Below are positions 1-7,425 of a DNA stretch of 64,000 nt, piece after piece (within the stretch, counting starts at the first letter, position 1; each line of letters opens with the position of its first letter). The translations under genes and the position numbers were made by a program. Below the pieces are notes generated by a model, which ran no database searches, was not told the DNA's origin, and saw nothing but the letters and a program-made list of their open reading frames with translations. Origin of the DNA: Gilvibacter sp. SZ-19 (GTDB taxonomy: Bacteria; Bacteroidota; Bacteroidia; Flavobacteriales; Flavobacteriaceae); assembly GCF_002163875.1 (NCBI RefSeq), contig NZ_CP019333.1, forward strand, positions 502,864 to 566,863, in the 5' to 3' direction.

Positions 1-85
1 ACTCACAGTGATACATGATCTTGTCTACCAAGGTGGTCTTACCGTGGTCTACGTGCGCAATAATGGCGATGTTCTTGATGTTCAT
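1..85 (-). CDS. typA: Translational GTPase TypA/BipA (N-terminal fragment)
   Basis: Only the first 28 codons lie in the window; the gene continues off the left edge. The minus strand reads [15 protein letters not shown] followed by [13 protein letters not shown], i.e. the G1/P-loop AHVDHGKT of a translation-factor GTPase. The '[18 protein letters not shown]' start is typical of TypA/BipA, a ribosome-associated GTPase involved in stress adaptation and 50S assembly; LepA begins similarly but reads differently after the P-loop. ATG is preceded by a good -7 box about 22 nt upstream. Confidence 0.85.
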   Translation of the reverse strand, partial: MNIKNIAIIAHVDHGKTTLVDKIMYHCE

Positions 86-107
86 GGTTCCTTTGTTTAA
101 GGCGGTG

Positions 108-115
108 CAAAAGTA
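108..115 (-). promoter_or_regulatory. -7 box of typA promoter
   Basis: Minus strand reads TACTTTTG, an exact match to the Bacteroidetes -7 consensus TAnnTTTG, 22 nt before the typA ATG. I see no clear TTG at the expected -33 distance. Confidence 0.55.
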
Positions 116-196
116 GGGTTTAATAATTGATTTAGATGGGGTTAGCTAAGGTTATTTTAGTATATTTATTTAGTCCCCACCAATTCAAATACATTA

Positions 197-1621
197 GTGG
201 TGAAAATCAACAGCTTACTTTGTTTATTACTATGTTTTCAGACCCTCGGTTTTGCGCAGTTCGGGGAGCAACAGATTATAGATGCCTCAGTAGCGAATAG
301 TAGAAGTGCACGAGCAGGTGATATCGATGGGGATGGCAATTTAGACCTTGTGACCAATTCGAACTTTGGCAACGAACTAATTTGGCATAAACAGCTAGAT
401 GGCGACGGAAATTTTTCTGAGGCCATACTTATCACTGCCGCTATTGGAAATGTAGAATTCTTTGAGCTCGCAGATATGGACAATGACACCGATCTGGACA
501 TAGTTTTCCTGACCAATACAATAGACAAGATCGCTTGGTTAGAGAACCTAGACGGACTTGGTAATTTTGGCCCTGAACAAGTGATCTTTGCCGATCATTA
601 TGGCTATACCCTATCTGTTGCCGATGTAAATGGCGACGATCTGCCAGATATATTTACAACGATGGTCTTTGTAGAAGGAGGGTTTAATGTGGTGAAATTC
701 TTTTGGTTAAAAAACGAAGGCGACGGCAGTTTTACACCCAATTTTATAGAAGACAGCTGGAATGAACTAACCGATGTGATCCCTGCGGACCTTGACGGCG
801 ATGGCGATCTAGACATCATTACCGGAGTAAGTCCCGTTTTAGCTCCAGGAGCCTTTCTTTGGTACGAGAACACCGATGGTATGGGTAACTTCGGAGCCTA
901 TAATTTCATCTATCAGCACGATCTATTCTTGGAAGCCTCCTATCAGATTGTCCTTTCGAACATCTCACATAGTGATATCAATGGCGATGATATTCCAGAT
1001 CTGGTATACAGTGTCATTCAGCCAGAAACAGGCTTTCGCATTTATTGGATGAGAGGCTTAGAAGCTACAGGTGGTTTTTCGAACCCTATAGAAATAGACA
1101 ATCCACCCGGGGAATATATCATAGACCTGCAATTGGCCGATATCGACAACGACAACGATCTCGATCTGGTTTGTGGGTTGCTCGTAGCCAACGATATCCG
1201 TTGGTATGAGAATATTGAGGGAGAAGCTGTTTTTGCCGACGCCCGAATCGTCTCCACAGCGATAAATGAAATAGTTAGTTTAAATAGCGGCTTTATAGAT
1301 TCAGACGAGTATATCGATCTGTTCTCTGTTTCCAAGGTAGACTCCAAGGTAGCTTGGTACAAGAACCTCGGAGTTTTAAATAATCCTGAATTTGATAGTT
1401 ATAAGATTGAGGTATATCCCAACCCCAGTGATGGTGTGGTACATGTTCGATCCGAAGTACCTCTAGCTCAGCTGAGGGTCTACAATATTCTCGGGCAAGA
1501 AATAAAGTCACTAGCCGCTGCAAGCAGCATAGATCTCTCGGAGCTTAACGCTGGTGTTTACTTCTTAAAAATAACTACTGCGGATGGGCAGCAGCTTGTA
1601 AAAAGAATCCTGCTCGATTGA
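197..1621 (+). CDS. Secreted FG-GAP/VCBS repeat protein with T9SS C-terminal sorting domain
   Basis: 474 aa. An N-terminal signal peptide ends near GFAQ. The body consists of repeated FG-GAP/VCBS-type units with calcium-binding Asp-rich loops such as DIDGDGNLDLV, DMDNDTDLDIV and DLDGDGDLDII, predicting a beta-propeller. The last ~75 residues (YPNPSDG...VYNILGQE...LNAGVYFLKI...VKRILLD) form a Por-secretion/T9SS type A sorting domain, so the protein is probably exported by the type IX system and anchored or released at the surface. The start is GTG at 197 or the GTG at 200; there is no ATG. A near-consensus -7 box (TATATTTA) sits at about 162-169. Ligand unknown. Confidence 0.85.
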   Translation: MVKINSLLCLLLCFQTLGFAQFGEQQIIDASVANSRSARAGDIDGDGNLDLVTNSNFGNELIWHKQLDGDGNFSEAILITAAIGNVEFFELADMDNDTDLDIVFLTNTIDKIAWLENLDGLGNFGPEQVIFADHYGYTLSVADVNGDDLPDIFTTMVFVEGGFNVVKFFWLKNEGDGSFTPNFIEDSWNELTDVIPADLDGDGDLDIITGVSPVLAPGAFLWYENTDGMGNFGAYNFIYQHDLFLEASYQIVLSNISHSDINGDDIPDLVYSVIQPETGFRIYWMRGLEATGGFSNPIEIDNPPGEYIIDLQLADIDNDNDLDLVCGLLVANDIRWYENIEGEAVFADARIVSTAINEIVSLNSGFIDSDEYIDLFSVSKVDSKVAWYKNLGVLNNPEFDSYKIEVYPNPSDGVVHVRSEVPLAQLRVYNILGQEIKSLAAASSIDLSELNAGVYFLKITTADGQQLVKRILLD

Positions 1622-1643
1622 AATACACAAGGCGGCAATTAAT

Positions 1644-1651
1644 TATCTTTG
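1644..1651 (+). promoter_or_regulatory. kdsA promoter (-33 TTG at 1618-1620, -7 TATCTTTG)
   Basis: TATCTTTG matches the -7 consensus exactly, with TTG 23 nt upstream overlapping the end of the preceding gene. Its position shows that a TTG at 1649 cannot be the kdsA start and favours the ATG at 1670. Confidence 0.65.
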
Positions 1652-1669
1652 CCCAATAAATTCAAGTTG

Positions 1670-2488
1670 ATGAACCTTAGCAGTATTCCAAAGCTCAAAA
1701 ACACCGACAGCAATAACTTTTTCCTAATGGCCGGCCCTTGTGCCATTGAGGGGGAAGAAATGGCCATGCTTATAGCAGAAAAGGTCAAAGCCATCACCTC
1801 ACGCCTGAAGATTCCTTACATCTTTAAAGGGAGCTTTAAAAAGGCGAACCGCAGCCGTTTGGACAGCTTCACGGGTATTGGAGATATCAAAGCCTTAGAA
1901 ATTCTCAATAAGGTTGGAACTGCATTCGATCTGCCAACCGTTACCGATATTCACGAGGTAGAAGATGCGGCAAAGGCTGCAGCATATGTAGACGTGCTTC
2001 AGATTCCTGCCTTTTTGGTTCGCCAAACTGATCTGGTTGTGGCTGCTGCCAAAACGGGCAAGGTGGTCAACTTGAAAAAGGGACAATTCATGAGCCCTGA
2101 GAGTATGCAGCACGCGGTGACCAAAGTACTTGAAAGTGGAAACGACAAAGTTATGGTTACCGATCGCGGCACCATGTTCGGGTATCAAGATATGGTTGTA
2201 GACTTTAGAGGGATCCCAACCATGAAGAATTTTGCCACTACGGTCTTAGATGTGACTCACAGCTTGCAGCAACCCAATCAGAGCAGTGGAGTAACTGGCG
2301 GACGCCCGGAAATGATAGCCACTATCGCAAGAGCAGGAATTGCAGCAGGAGTAGACGGACTTTTTATAGAAACACATTTTGACCCGGCCAATGCTAAAAG
2401 TGATGGTGCGAACATGCTCGATCTTGCCTTACTGGAAAAATTATTGTCGGATCTAACCGCCATCCGCAAAACCATCAATCAGCTGTAA
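1670..2488 (+). CDS. kdsA: 3-deoxy-8-phosphooctulonate synthase (KDO8P synthase)
   Basis: 272 aa, usual length for the family. Condenses phosphoenolpyruvate with D-arabinose 5-phosphate to KDO-8-phosphate in the cytosol, an early step of the lipopolysaccharide inner core. Diagnostic segments include AGPCAIEGEE, FKGSFKKANRSR (PEP/arabinose-phosphate site), the conserved QIPAFLVRQTDL, KKGQFMSPE, and the C-terminal VDGLFIETHFDPANAKSDG. I chose ATG 1670 because the longer open frame from TTG 1649 overlaps the promoter. Converges with the next gene, the two reading frames overlapping by 10 nt at their ends. Confidence 0.95.
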   Translation: MNLSSIPKLKNTDSNNFFLMAGPCAIEGEEMAMLIAEKVKAITSRLKIPYIFKGSFKKANRSRLDSFTGIGDIKALEILNKVGTAFDLPTVTDIHEVEDAAKAAAYVDVLQIPAFLVRQTDLVVAAAKTGKVVNLKKGQFMSPESMQHAVTKVLESGNDKVMVTDRGTMFGYQDMVVDFRGIPTMKNFATTVLDVTHSLQQPNQSSGVTGGRPEMIATIARAGIAAGVDGLFIETHFDPANAKSDGANMLDLALLEKLLSDLTAIRKTINQL

Positions 2489-2838
2489 AAACCGCGATCA
2501 CGGACGCTTAGCGCGTCGGCAATCACCTCTTCTAAGATCTGTTGATCTACCGCTTCAAGCGAGTTGTAGCGCAATGACTTCATGACCTTTCTGCCCTTGG
2601 TCTCCAAATGTTCTAGGTGAACACTTAAATGCGCCGCATGCCAAAAACCAAGATCCACATAGCCCTTGGTGACGTTGAGATAACAAAAGGGTTTATCATC
2701 TATATAAAAGAACGGGATCCGATATTTATACTTAAGAACTGCCTCAGGAGCCATTCGTCGAATGGTTGCTTCCAAATGCAAGAGAATGCTTTTAAAAGGC
2801 TCTGTTTGGTCTAAAATATAGGCTTCTGCTGGGTTCAA
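2479..2838 (-). CDS. DUF1801 domain-containing protein
   Basis: 119 aa, small soluble protein. Recognised by the DUF1801/YdhG-like layout: an N-terminal helix 'PAEAYILDQTEPFKSILLHLEATIRR', then 'PEAVLKYKYRIPFFYIDDKPFCYL' and 'VDLGFWHAAHL'. Function of the family is not established. There is no in-frame ATG near the start, so TTG at 2838 is the probable initiator. Overlaps the 3' end of kdsA by 10 nt in convergent orientation. Confidence 0.75.
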   Translation of the reverse strand: MNPAEAYILDQTEPFKSILLHLEATIRRMAPEAVLKYKYRIPFFYIDDKPFCYLNVTKGYVDLGFWHAAHLSVHLEHLETKGRKVMKSLRYNSLEAVDQQILEEVIADALSVRDRGFYS

Positions 2839-2874
2839 TATATTTCGTAACTTTTAGTACCAATAAAGATACGA

Positions 2875-3840
2875 ATGCGATTACTAATAGGCTTTCTATT
2901 TTTTAGCCTGATAACTTATGGGCAACAGACGGCTCATGTACAGCAGGTTATGGCCTCTTACCCTTCTGAATTTACTTCGGTACAGCAGTTGGCCCATCGC
3001 ATTGCTTATGATTTTAAGACAGATGCCGAACGCGTTGAGGCCATATACAGTTGGATCACAGCGAATATTAGGTATGACTACAATTACCTGTATCAGCAAA
3101 AACCAAAACACATTTGGATTAGATATCGGACTGAAGCCGAAAAGAAAGAAAAAGAGATCGCCGCTTTAGACCAGCGCTTAAACGACATCTTACAAAACAA
3201 ACATACCCTCTGCTATGGGTATAGCAATTTGTTTATGCGCCTCTGTGACTTGGTTGGCGTAAAAGCCGTTTCCATTAATGGGTATACCAAAAGCACAGTG
3301 GCTGTTATTGGCGGCGGTACTGCGTTTAAAAATCATACTTGGAATGCTGTTTACTTAGAAGGGCGCTGGCAATTGTTCGATCTAACTTGGGCTGCCGGAT
3401 ATACCGACGTTTTGTCCGAACGATGGAAAGCGCAGCGTAACGATTACTATTTTGGGACCGATCCGCAGCAACTCATAAGCACCCACTTGCCCGCAGACCC
3501 GAACTGGCAACTTTTACCGCTGCCCTTGAGTGAGCAAGCCTTTTTTGAAAATCCAATTTATTACCCAAGTTACTTCAGTGATCGTTTGATCTTAAGTGCT
3601 TCGGAGGATGGAGTCCTGCAAAAGAACAACAGAAAGGTGAGCATTACTTTTGCAAGCTTACCTAAAGGCCGTACGCTTTTTTACACTGTGGATGGCAACA
3701 CCAAATTAGTACAAGTAGATCGAATAAAACTTACTGCGGATGGGCAATATCGCATAGATATTTACGGCTTAAAGAAAAATGCCAAACAATTAACGCTTTA
3801 TTACAATCTAAGTCCTGCGATTGATTTCAAGCTTTTGTAG
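2875..3840 (+). CDS. Secreted transglutaminase-like protein
   Basis: 321 aa with signal peptide (MRLLIGFLFFSLITYGQQ). The middle carries a transglutaminase-like Cys-His-Asp protease fold of the kyphoscoliosis/CEP type: 'AEAIYSWITANIRYDY'-like helix, catalytic Cys in TLCYGYSNLF (near residue 113), His in FKNHTWNAVYLEGRWQLFDLTWA and Asp in the same segment. The C-terminal ~100 residues are beta-rich and unassigned. Likely a periplasmic or lipid-facing peptidase or protein-remodelling enzyme; substrate unknown. Divergent from the DUF1801 gene, sharing about 36 nt of promoter DNA. Confidence 0.8.
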   Translation: MRLLIGFLFFSLITYGQQTAHVQQVMASYPSEFTSVQQLAHRIAYDFKTDAERVEAIYSWITANIRYDYNYLYQQKPKHIWIRYRTEAEKKEKEIAALDQRLNDILQNKHTLCYGYSNLFMRLCDLVGVKAVSINGYTKSTVAVIGGGTAFKNHTWNAVYLEGRWQLFDLTWAAGYTDVLSERWKAQRNDYYFGTDPQQLISTHLPADPNWQLLPLPLSEQAFFENPIYYPSYFSDRLILSASEDGVLQKNNRKVSITFASLPKGRTLFYTVDGNTKLVQVDRIKLTADGQYRIDIYGLKKNAKQLTLYYNLSPAIDFKLL

Positions 3841-3848
3841 GAATAAAA

Positions 3849-3877
3849 AAAGGGCGGAGCTTAACGCTTCACCCTTT
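3849..3877. terminator. Hairpin terminator after transglutaminase-like gene
   Basis: AAAGGGCGGAGC - TTAAC - GCTTCACCCTTT pairs over 12 bp with one mismatch and one G-T. The run of A before it would give a U-tract only on the minus strand; on the plus strand the tail is weak, so its direction is uncertain. Confidence 0.5.
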
Positions 3878-3955
3878 CAATAGAATCCTGATTTTATCAA
3901 CTCCCCAATTGAAAAAATCTATGTAGTAAAGGTCTCTAAATAGCGTGGTCCCGAC

Positions 3956-3996
3956 AATAGGAAATTCCCCTTTTTTAAAACAGGGTTTTTCCTATT
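3956..3996. other. Long inverted repeat in intergenic DNA
   Basis: AATAGGAAA at 3956-3964 is the exact reverse complement of TTTCCTATT at 3988-3996; an inner CCCT/AGGG pair (3968-3971 with 3982-3985) extends the hairpin. It lies between the transglutaminase gene and the CreD locus. It could be an RNA hairpin or a protein site; nothing more can be said. Confidence 0.4.
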
Positions 3997-4071
3997 TTGA
4001 GTTATGGTCTAGCCGTAATAGGTGCAAGAATGACTTTATGATTTCTTTAATAGATAATTGAAATTAATTAT

Positions 4072-4079
4072 TAACTTTG
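4072..4079 (+). promoter_or_regulatory. -7 box of the creD-locus promoter
   Basis: TAACTTTG matches TAnnTTTG and is overlapped at its 3' side by the palindromic operator at 4074-4090, so a bound regulator would block RNA polymerase. 20 nt to the ATG at 4100. Confidence 0.6.
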
Positions 4080-4095
4080 TATTTCAAAGTACTTT
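4074..4095 (+). promoter_or_regulatory. Operator copy 1 (ACTTTG-N5-CAAAGT plus AAAGTACTTT)
   Basis: Perfect 6-bp inverted repeat ACTTTG TATTT CAAAGT (4074-4090) running into a second palindrome, AAAGTACTTT (4086-4095). The same 22 bases recur without change at 5022-5043 in front of creD. Best candidate for the binding site of the winged-helix regulator encoded between the two copies. Confidence 0.6.
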
Positions 4096-4099
4096 CAAT

Positions 4100-4705
4100 A
4101 TGAGTGACCAAGACTACTTAAACGAGCTCTCGGAGATCAAATCTCTGATGAATAGATCAACTCGATTCATTTCACTGAGCGGTCTTTCGGGTATCATGGC
4201 TGGGATCTACGCACTTATAGGTGCTGGACTTTCTCTTGTCTTTGTTAACCCTACCCATGAAAACTATATCAACTTAAGCAGCTGGAATTTCAAGTTGATG
4301 TTGATCTTACTGGGGAGTGTCGCCCTACTCTCCGTTGGCACAGCCTTGATTCTTTCTATGCGAAAAGCTAAGAAAAATGGAGAACAACTTTGGGATGCAA
4401 CCACGCAAAGACTTTTGATCAATTTCCTAATACCCATGGTTACCGGAGGAATCTATATCATCATAAAATTGCAAAGTCAACATTACGGTCTCACGGCAGC
4501 ATTGATGCTCATCTTTTACGGACTGGCCCTGGTAAACGCTTCGAAGTACACCGTAGGTAATATCAGATATCTAGGATACGCCCAATTGATTTTAGGGCTT
4601 ATCTGTGCCGCGATGCCAGGATTTGGATTCTGGTTTTGGGTGCTTGGTTTTGGAATCTTACACATTGTTTACGGGAGTATGATGTATCTTCAAGGCCATA
4701 AATAA
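4100..4705 (+). CDS. Conserved membrane protein of the creD locus, function unknown
   Basis: 201 aa. A soluble N-terminal helix (SDQDYLNELSEIKSLMNRSTRF) is followed by about six predicted transmembrane segments: ISLSGLSGIMAGIYALIGAGL, KLMLILLGSVALLSVGTALIL, FLIPMVTGGIYIIIKL, LTAALMLIFYGLAL, LGYAQLILGLICAAMPGF and FWFWVLGFGILHIVYG. I place the start at ATG 4100; the frame is open further upstream but that part lies over the promoter and operator. The stop codon directly abuts the ATG of the regulator gene, indicating one transcript. No function is known to me. Confidence 0.75.
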   Translation: MSDQDYLNELSEIKSLMNRSTRFISLSGLSGIMAGIYALIGAGLSLVFVNPTHENYINLSSWNFKLMLILLGSVALLSVGTALILSMRKAKKNGEQLWDATTQRLLINFLIPMVTGGIYIIIKLQSQHYGLTAALMLIFYGLALVNASKYTVGNIRYLGYAQLILGLICAAMPGFGFWFWVLGFGILHIVYGSMMYLQGHK

Positions 4706-5005
4706 ATGGGACTTTTAGACAACATAAATAAACTATTTGATCATCGAATACGCTTGGGCATAATGTCCATTCTGGCGGTGAATGAAGAGGTATCTTTTAA
4801 TCGCCTAAAAGAGTTGCTCGATGTAACTGATGGAAATTTAGCCAGTCATATCAAAGCTTTAGAGAAAGCGGAATATATCGTTGTTGAAAAGACATTCATT
4901 GGCAGAAAGCCCAATACCCGCTATAAGGCAACTAGAATCGGTAAGAAAGCCTTTAGTGCACATATAAACGCTCTAGAAAAACTGATCAAAAAGAATAAGA
5001 ACTAA
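4706..5005 (+). CDS. Winged-helix transcriptional regulator (ArsR/MarR-like, HTH_27 type)
   Basis: 99 aa, consisting of one winged helix-turn-helix domain: 'FDHRIRLGIMSILAVNEEVSFNRLKELLDVTDGNLASHIKALEKAEYIVVEKTFIGRKPNTRYKATRIGKKAF' with the recognition helix around TDGNLASHIKALE and the wing around FIGRKPNTRYKAT. No metal-binding cysteines are present, so it is not a classic ArsR metal sensor. It is sandwiched between a membrane protein and creD. Identical palindromes precede the first gene of the locus and creD, which suggests it represses its own operon and creD; that is inference. Confidence 0.8.
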   Translation: MGLLDNINKLFDHRIRLGIMSILAVNEEVSFNRLKELLDVTDGNLASHIKALEKAEYIVVEKTFIGRKPNTRYKATRIGKKAFSAHINALEKLIKKNKN

Positions 5006-5021
5006 ATTTTTTTCATTTTAC

Positions 5022-5043
5022 ACTTTGTATTTCAAAGTACTTT
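5022..5043 (+). promoter_or_regulatory. Operator copy 2, upstream of creD
   Basis: Exact 22-base repeat of 4074-4095, including ACTTTG-N5-CAAAGT. It sits 14 nt before the creD ATG. The overlapping -7 element here is poorer (no TAnnTTTG match), so creD may have its own regulated promoter or the site may act as a second operator within the operon. Confidence 0.6.
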
Positions 5044-5056
5044 TAAATCATAAATC

Positions 5057-6403
5057 ATGTCACAAAAAGGAAAATTCTCAAATTGGTTAAAGACCTCCAT
5101 TACTGCCCGAATGCTAGTGGTCGGGCTTCTTATCATAGCACTCTTGCTTCCACTCTCATTTGTTCAAAGCCTTATTTACGAACGCTCCTTTAGGCAGCAA
5201 GAGGTCGTGGCAGAGATCAATAATAAATGGGGTGAGGCCGTAGTTTTCTCAGGGCCAATCCTACAAATTCCGTACAAAACATACGTCACCGAACAAGTTT
5301 ACGATCAAGCCACTAAGGAGACCTCTACCGTAACTAGAACGGTAGTAAAGAAGGTATTCTTTCTCCCAGCTACATTAGATTATAAGGCTCAGGTTACAAC
5401 TAAACCCCTGCAGCGAAGCATTTACGAAACTGCAGTGTACTCTTCCGAGATAACAACATCTGGTAAATTCGCAGATATAGATTTCTCCCTTTTTGATATT
5501 TCTGCGGAGGATGTTCTTTGGGACAAAGCCACCCTACTGCTTAAAACCTCAAACTTAAAAGGCATCAAAAGCAATCTGGAAATCCAATTAGATGATCAGG
5601 TCCTTGCAGTTAGTCCGATTCACTCTTCGTCACTTATGCACAGTATTGAATCGCAACCTATAAAGGATTTACAACGATTGACCGAGGCCGCTATCGAATT
5701 TAACTTTAGCTTTAAGATCAACGGTAGTGAATCACTTCAATTTGTCCCCTTAGGGAAAGACACCAAAGCTGCGGTTATTTCCAACTGGGATTCTCCGAGC
5801 TTTAATGGACATTTCTTACCCAATGACGAGACCAAGGAAATTTCCGCGAATGGCTTTAAAGCCGATTGGACCATTCCGCAACTCAGCAGAAAATTTGAAC
5901 AGCAGTTTTTAAACAGCTTACCCGATCTATCTGAAGCCGCTTTTGGAGTGAAGCTTGTGATTCCAGTAGATCATTACACCAAAAGTGAGCGATCGTCCAA
6001 GTATGGTTTTCTAGTTATCGGCTTAACACTCTTGGTATTTCTACTAATTCAAATAGTTAGCATGGTCTATATTCACCCTTTTCAATATTTACTTATTGGA
6101 TTGGCCTTAGTTCTCTTTTATACACTACTTGTTTCTATTTCCGAGCATCAAAATTTCAATATGGCTTATTTAATTTCTGGAACGGCTACAGTTGGATTAG
6201 TGAGTCTATTTGCAAAAGCAGTACTTAAAAGTGTAAAGTTCGGTTTGCTGATCTTAGGTTCAATGTCTGCACTATACGGTTTTATTTTCACGATCATTCA
6301 ACTAGAAAGCTATGCGCTTTTGGTTGGTAGTGTTGGACTCTTCCTTATCCTAGCGATCATCATGTTTGTGACCCGTAAAATAGATTGGAGTAATGAGAGC
6401 TAA
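5057..6403 (+). CDS. creD: Cell envelope integrity protein CreD
   Basis: 448 aa inner-membrane protein. One N-terminal transmembrane segment (ITARMLVVGLLIIALLLPLSFVQSL) leads to a large periplasmic domain with the family-typical 'YERSFRQQEVVAEINNKWGEAVVFSGPILQIPY' and 'KKVFFLPATLDYKAQVTTKPLQRSIYE', then 'FGVKLVIPVDHYTKSERSSKYGFLVIGLTLLVFLLIQ' opening a block of about six C-terminal transmembrane helices. In E. coli creD belongs to the CreBC regulon and affects envelope integrity and colicin tolerance; here no creBC is present, and a winged-helix protein takes the neighbouring place. The next gene starts 11 nt before this stop. Confidence 0.92.
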   Translation: MSQKGKFSNWLKTSITARMLVVGLLIIALLLPLSFVQSLIYERSFRQQEVVAEINNKWGEAVVFSGPILQIPYKTYVTEQVYDQATKETSTVTRTVVKKVFFLPATLDYKAQVTTKPLQRSIYETAVYSSEITTSGKFADIDFSLFDISAEDVLWDKATLLLKTSNLKGIKSNLEIQLDDQVLAVSPIHSSSLMHSIESQPIKDLQRLTEAAIEFNFSFKINGSESLQFVPLGKDTKAAVISNWDSPSFNGHFLPNDETKEISANGFKADWTIPQLSRKFEQQFLNSLPDLSEAAFGVKLVIPVDHYTKSERSSKYGFLVIGLTLLVFLLIQIVSMVYIHPFQYLLIGLALVLFYTLLVSISEHQNFNMAYLISGTATVGLVSLFAKAVLKSVKFGLLILGSMSALYGFIFTIIQLESYALLVGSVGLFLILAIIMFVTRKIDWSNES

Positions 6404-7058
6404 TTCTAATTACAAGGTGCACGCATTATCGTGCACCTTGACCCTTTTGGGGATAGCCTTGTTAATGTTACGCTTTGTGCTTACACACACTATTTTCTAT
6501 GCTTTTTTAGTCTGGAACCTATTTTTAGCGGCACTACCCTTTTTCATCTCGCAAACAGCCACTAAGCTAAATACGACAAAAACACCCAAGATATTTGTGC
6601 TTCTTTTAAGTGGATTATGGCTCTTATTTCTCCCCAATTCTTTTTACATAATTACAGATCTTAAACACCTCGTCCTCGCTACAGAGCGCACCGTATTACT
6701 AGACGTGATTTTGGTTTTATGCTTTGCCATTAACGGTGTGGTATTGGGCTTTTATGCGATCGATCTAATGTTGGAAACCCTAACCCGCTTCTTTCCGAAG
6801 CTACCGAAGCGCCTGAGTCTATCGGTCTTGTTTTTACTCTGCGGATTTGGGGTTTACCTAGGTAGAGAATTGCGTTGGAACAGTTGGGATATACTCACCC
6901 AACCCCTACCGCTACTGGAAGACATATTTCTGCGCCTAAGCAGGCCTTTTGAATACTTAAAAACTTGGGGGATCACTATTATTTTTACCCTTTTTCTAGG
7001 AATCCATTATTACTTTTTCAGTCTTTTAAGAACCAAATCTGAAGCTCATGAAAATTAG
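6393..7058 (+). CDS. DUF1361 family membrane protein
   Basis: 221 aa, about six transmembrane helices. Recognised by the DUF1361 signature 'WNLFLAALPFF' ... 'LLSGLWLLFLPNSFYIITDLKHL' and 'GFGVYLGRELRWNSWDIL'. Function of the family is unknown. Overlaps creD by 11 nt and is overlapped by the next gene by 11 nt, so it is translationally coupled within the operon. Confidence 0.85.
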   Translation: MRANSNYKVHALSCTLTLLGIALLMLRFVLTHTIFYAFLVWNLFLAALPFFISQTATKLNTTKTPKIFVLLLSGLWLLFLPNSFYIITDLKHLVLATERTVLLDVILVLCFAINGVVLGFYAIDLMLETLTRFFPKLPKRLSLSVLFLLCGFGVYLGRELRWNSWDILTQPLPLLEDIFLRLSRPFEYLKTWGITIIFTLFLGIHYYFFSLLRTKSEAHEN

Positions 7059-7425
7059 GTTACGTTATCTTGGGATAGCCGCTTTGATCTTTGTGGCCGA
7101 GGCGGCAATTGCCATTTACTGCAAAAAGGGGTTTATAAGGCATTGGTTCGGTGACTTTTTAGTTGTTGTCCTGCTCTATTGTACCACCCAAGCCTTATGG
7201 CCTGGTGCGGTTCTTAAGCGAGTTTTATTTGTGGGGATAGTGGCCCTGAGTATTGAACTGCTTCAGACCACAGAATTTCTCACAACCATTGGCTTACAGG
7301 AATATAGATGGGCACGCTTGGTATTCGGAACTACATTTAGCTGGAGCGATCTATTGGCTTATTTTCTTGGCTTGTTGAGTGTAGTCCTTGTAGAATGGCG
7401 ATTAACAGGTAATCGGATCAAGTAA
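7048..7425 (+). CDS. DUF2809 family membrane protein
   Basis: 125 aa, four predicted transmembrane helices. Contains the DUF2809 features 'KGFIRHWFGDFLVVVLLYC' near the start and 'ELLQTTEFLTTIGL...ARLVFGTTFSWSDLLAYFLG' near the end. Family function unknown. Last gene of the plus-strand run starting at 4100; its 3' end overlaps the convergent photolyase gene by 8 nt. Confidence 0.85.
   Translation: MKIRLRYLGIAALIFVAEAAIAIYCKKGFIRHWFGDFLVVVLLYCTTQALWPGAVLKRVLFVGIVALSIELLQTTEFLTTIGLQEYRWARLVFGTTFSWSDLLAYFLGLLSVVLVEWRLTGNRIK

Noticed and set aside
197-1621. Antisense frames within the FG-GAP gene (e.g. 238-528 and 604-873 minus)
   Set aside because: They are Ser/Pro-rich mirror frames of the Asp-rich repeat codons and have no promoter or homologous features.
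1649-1669. TTG start for kdsA seven codons upstream
   Set aside because: The TTG is part of the -7 box TATCTTTG, so transcription begins downstream of it.
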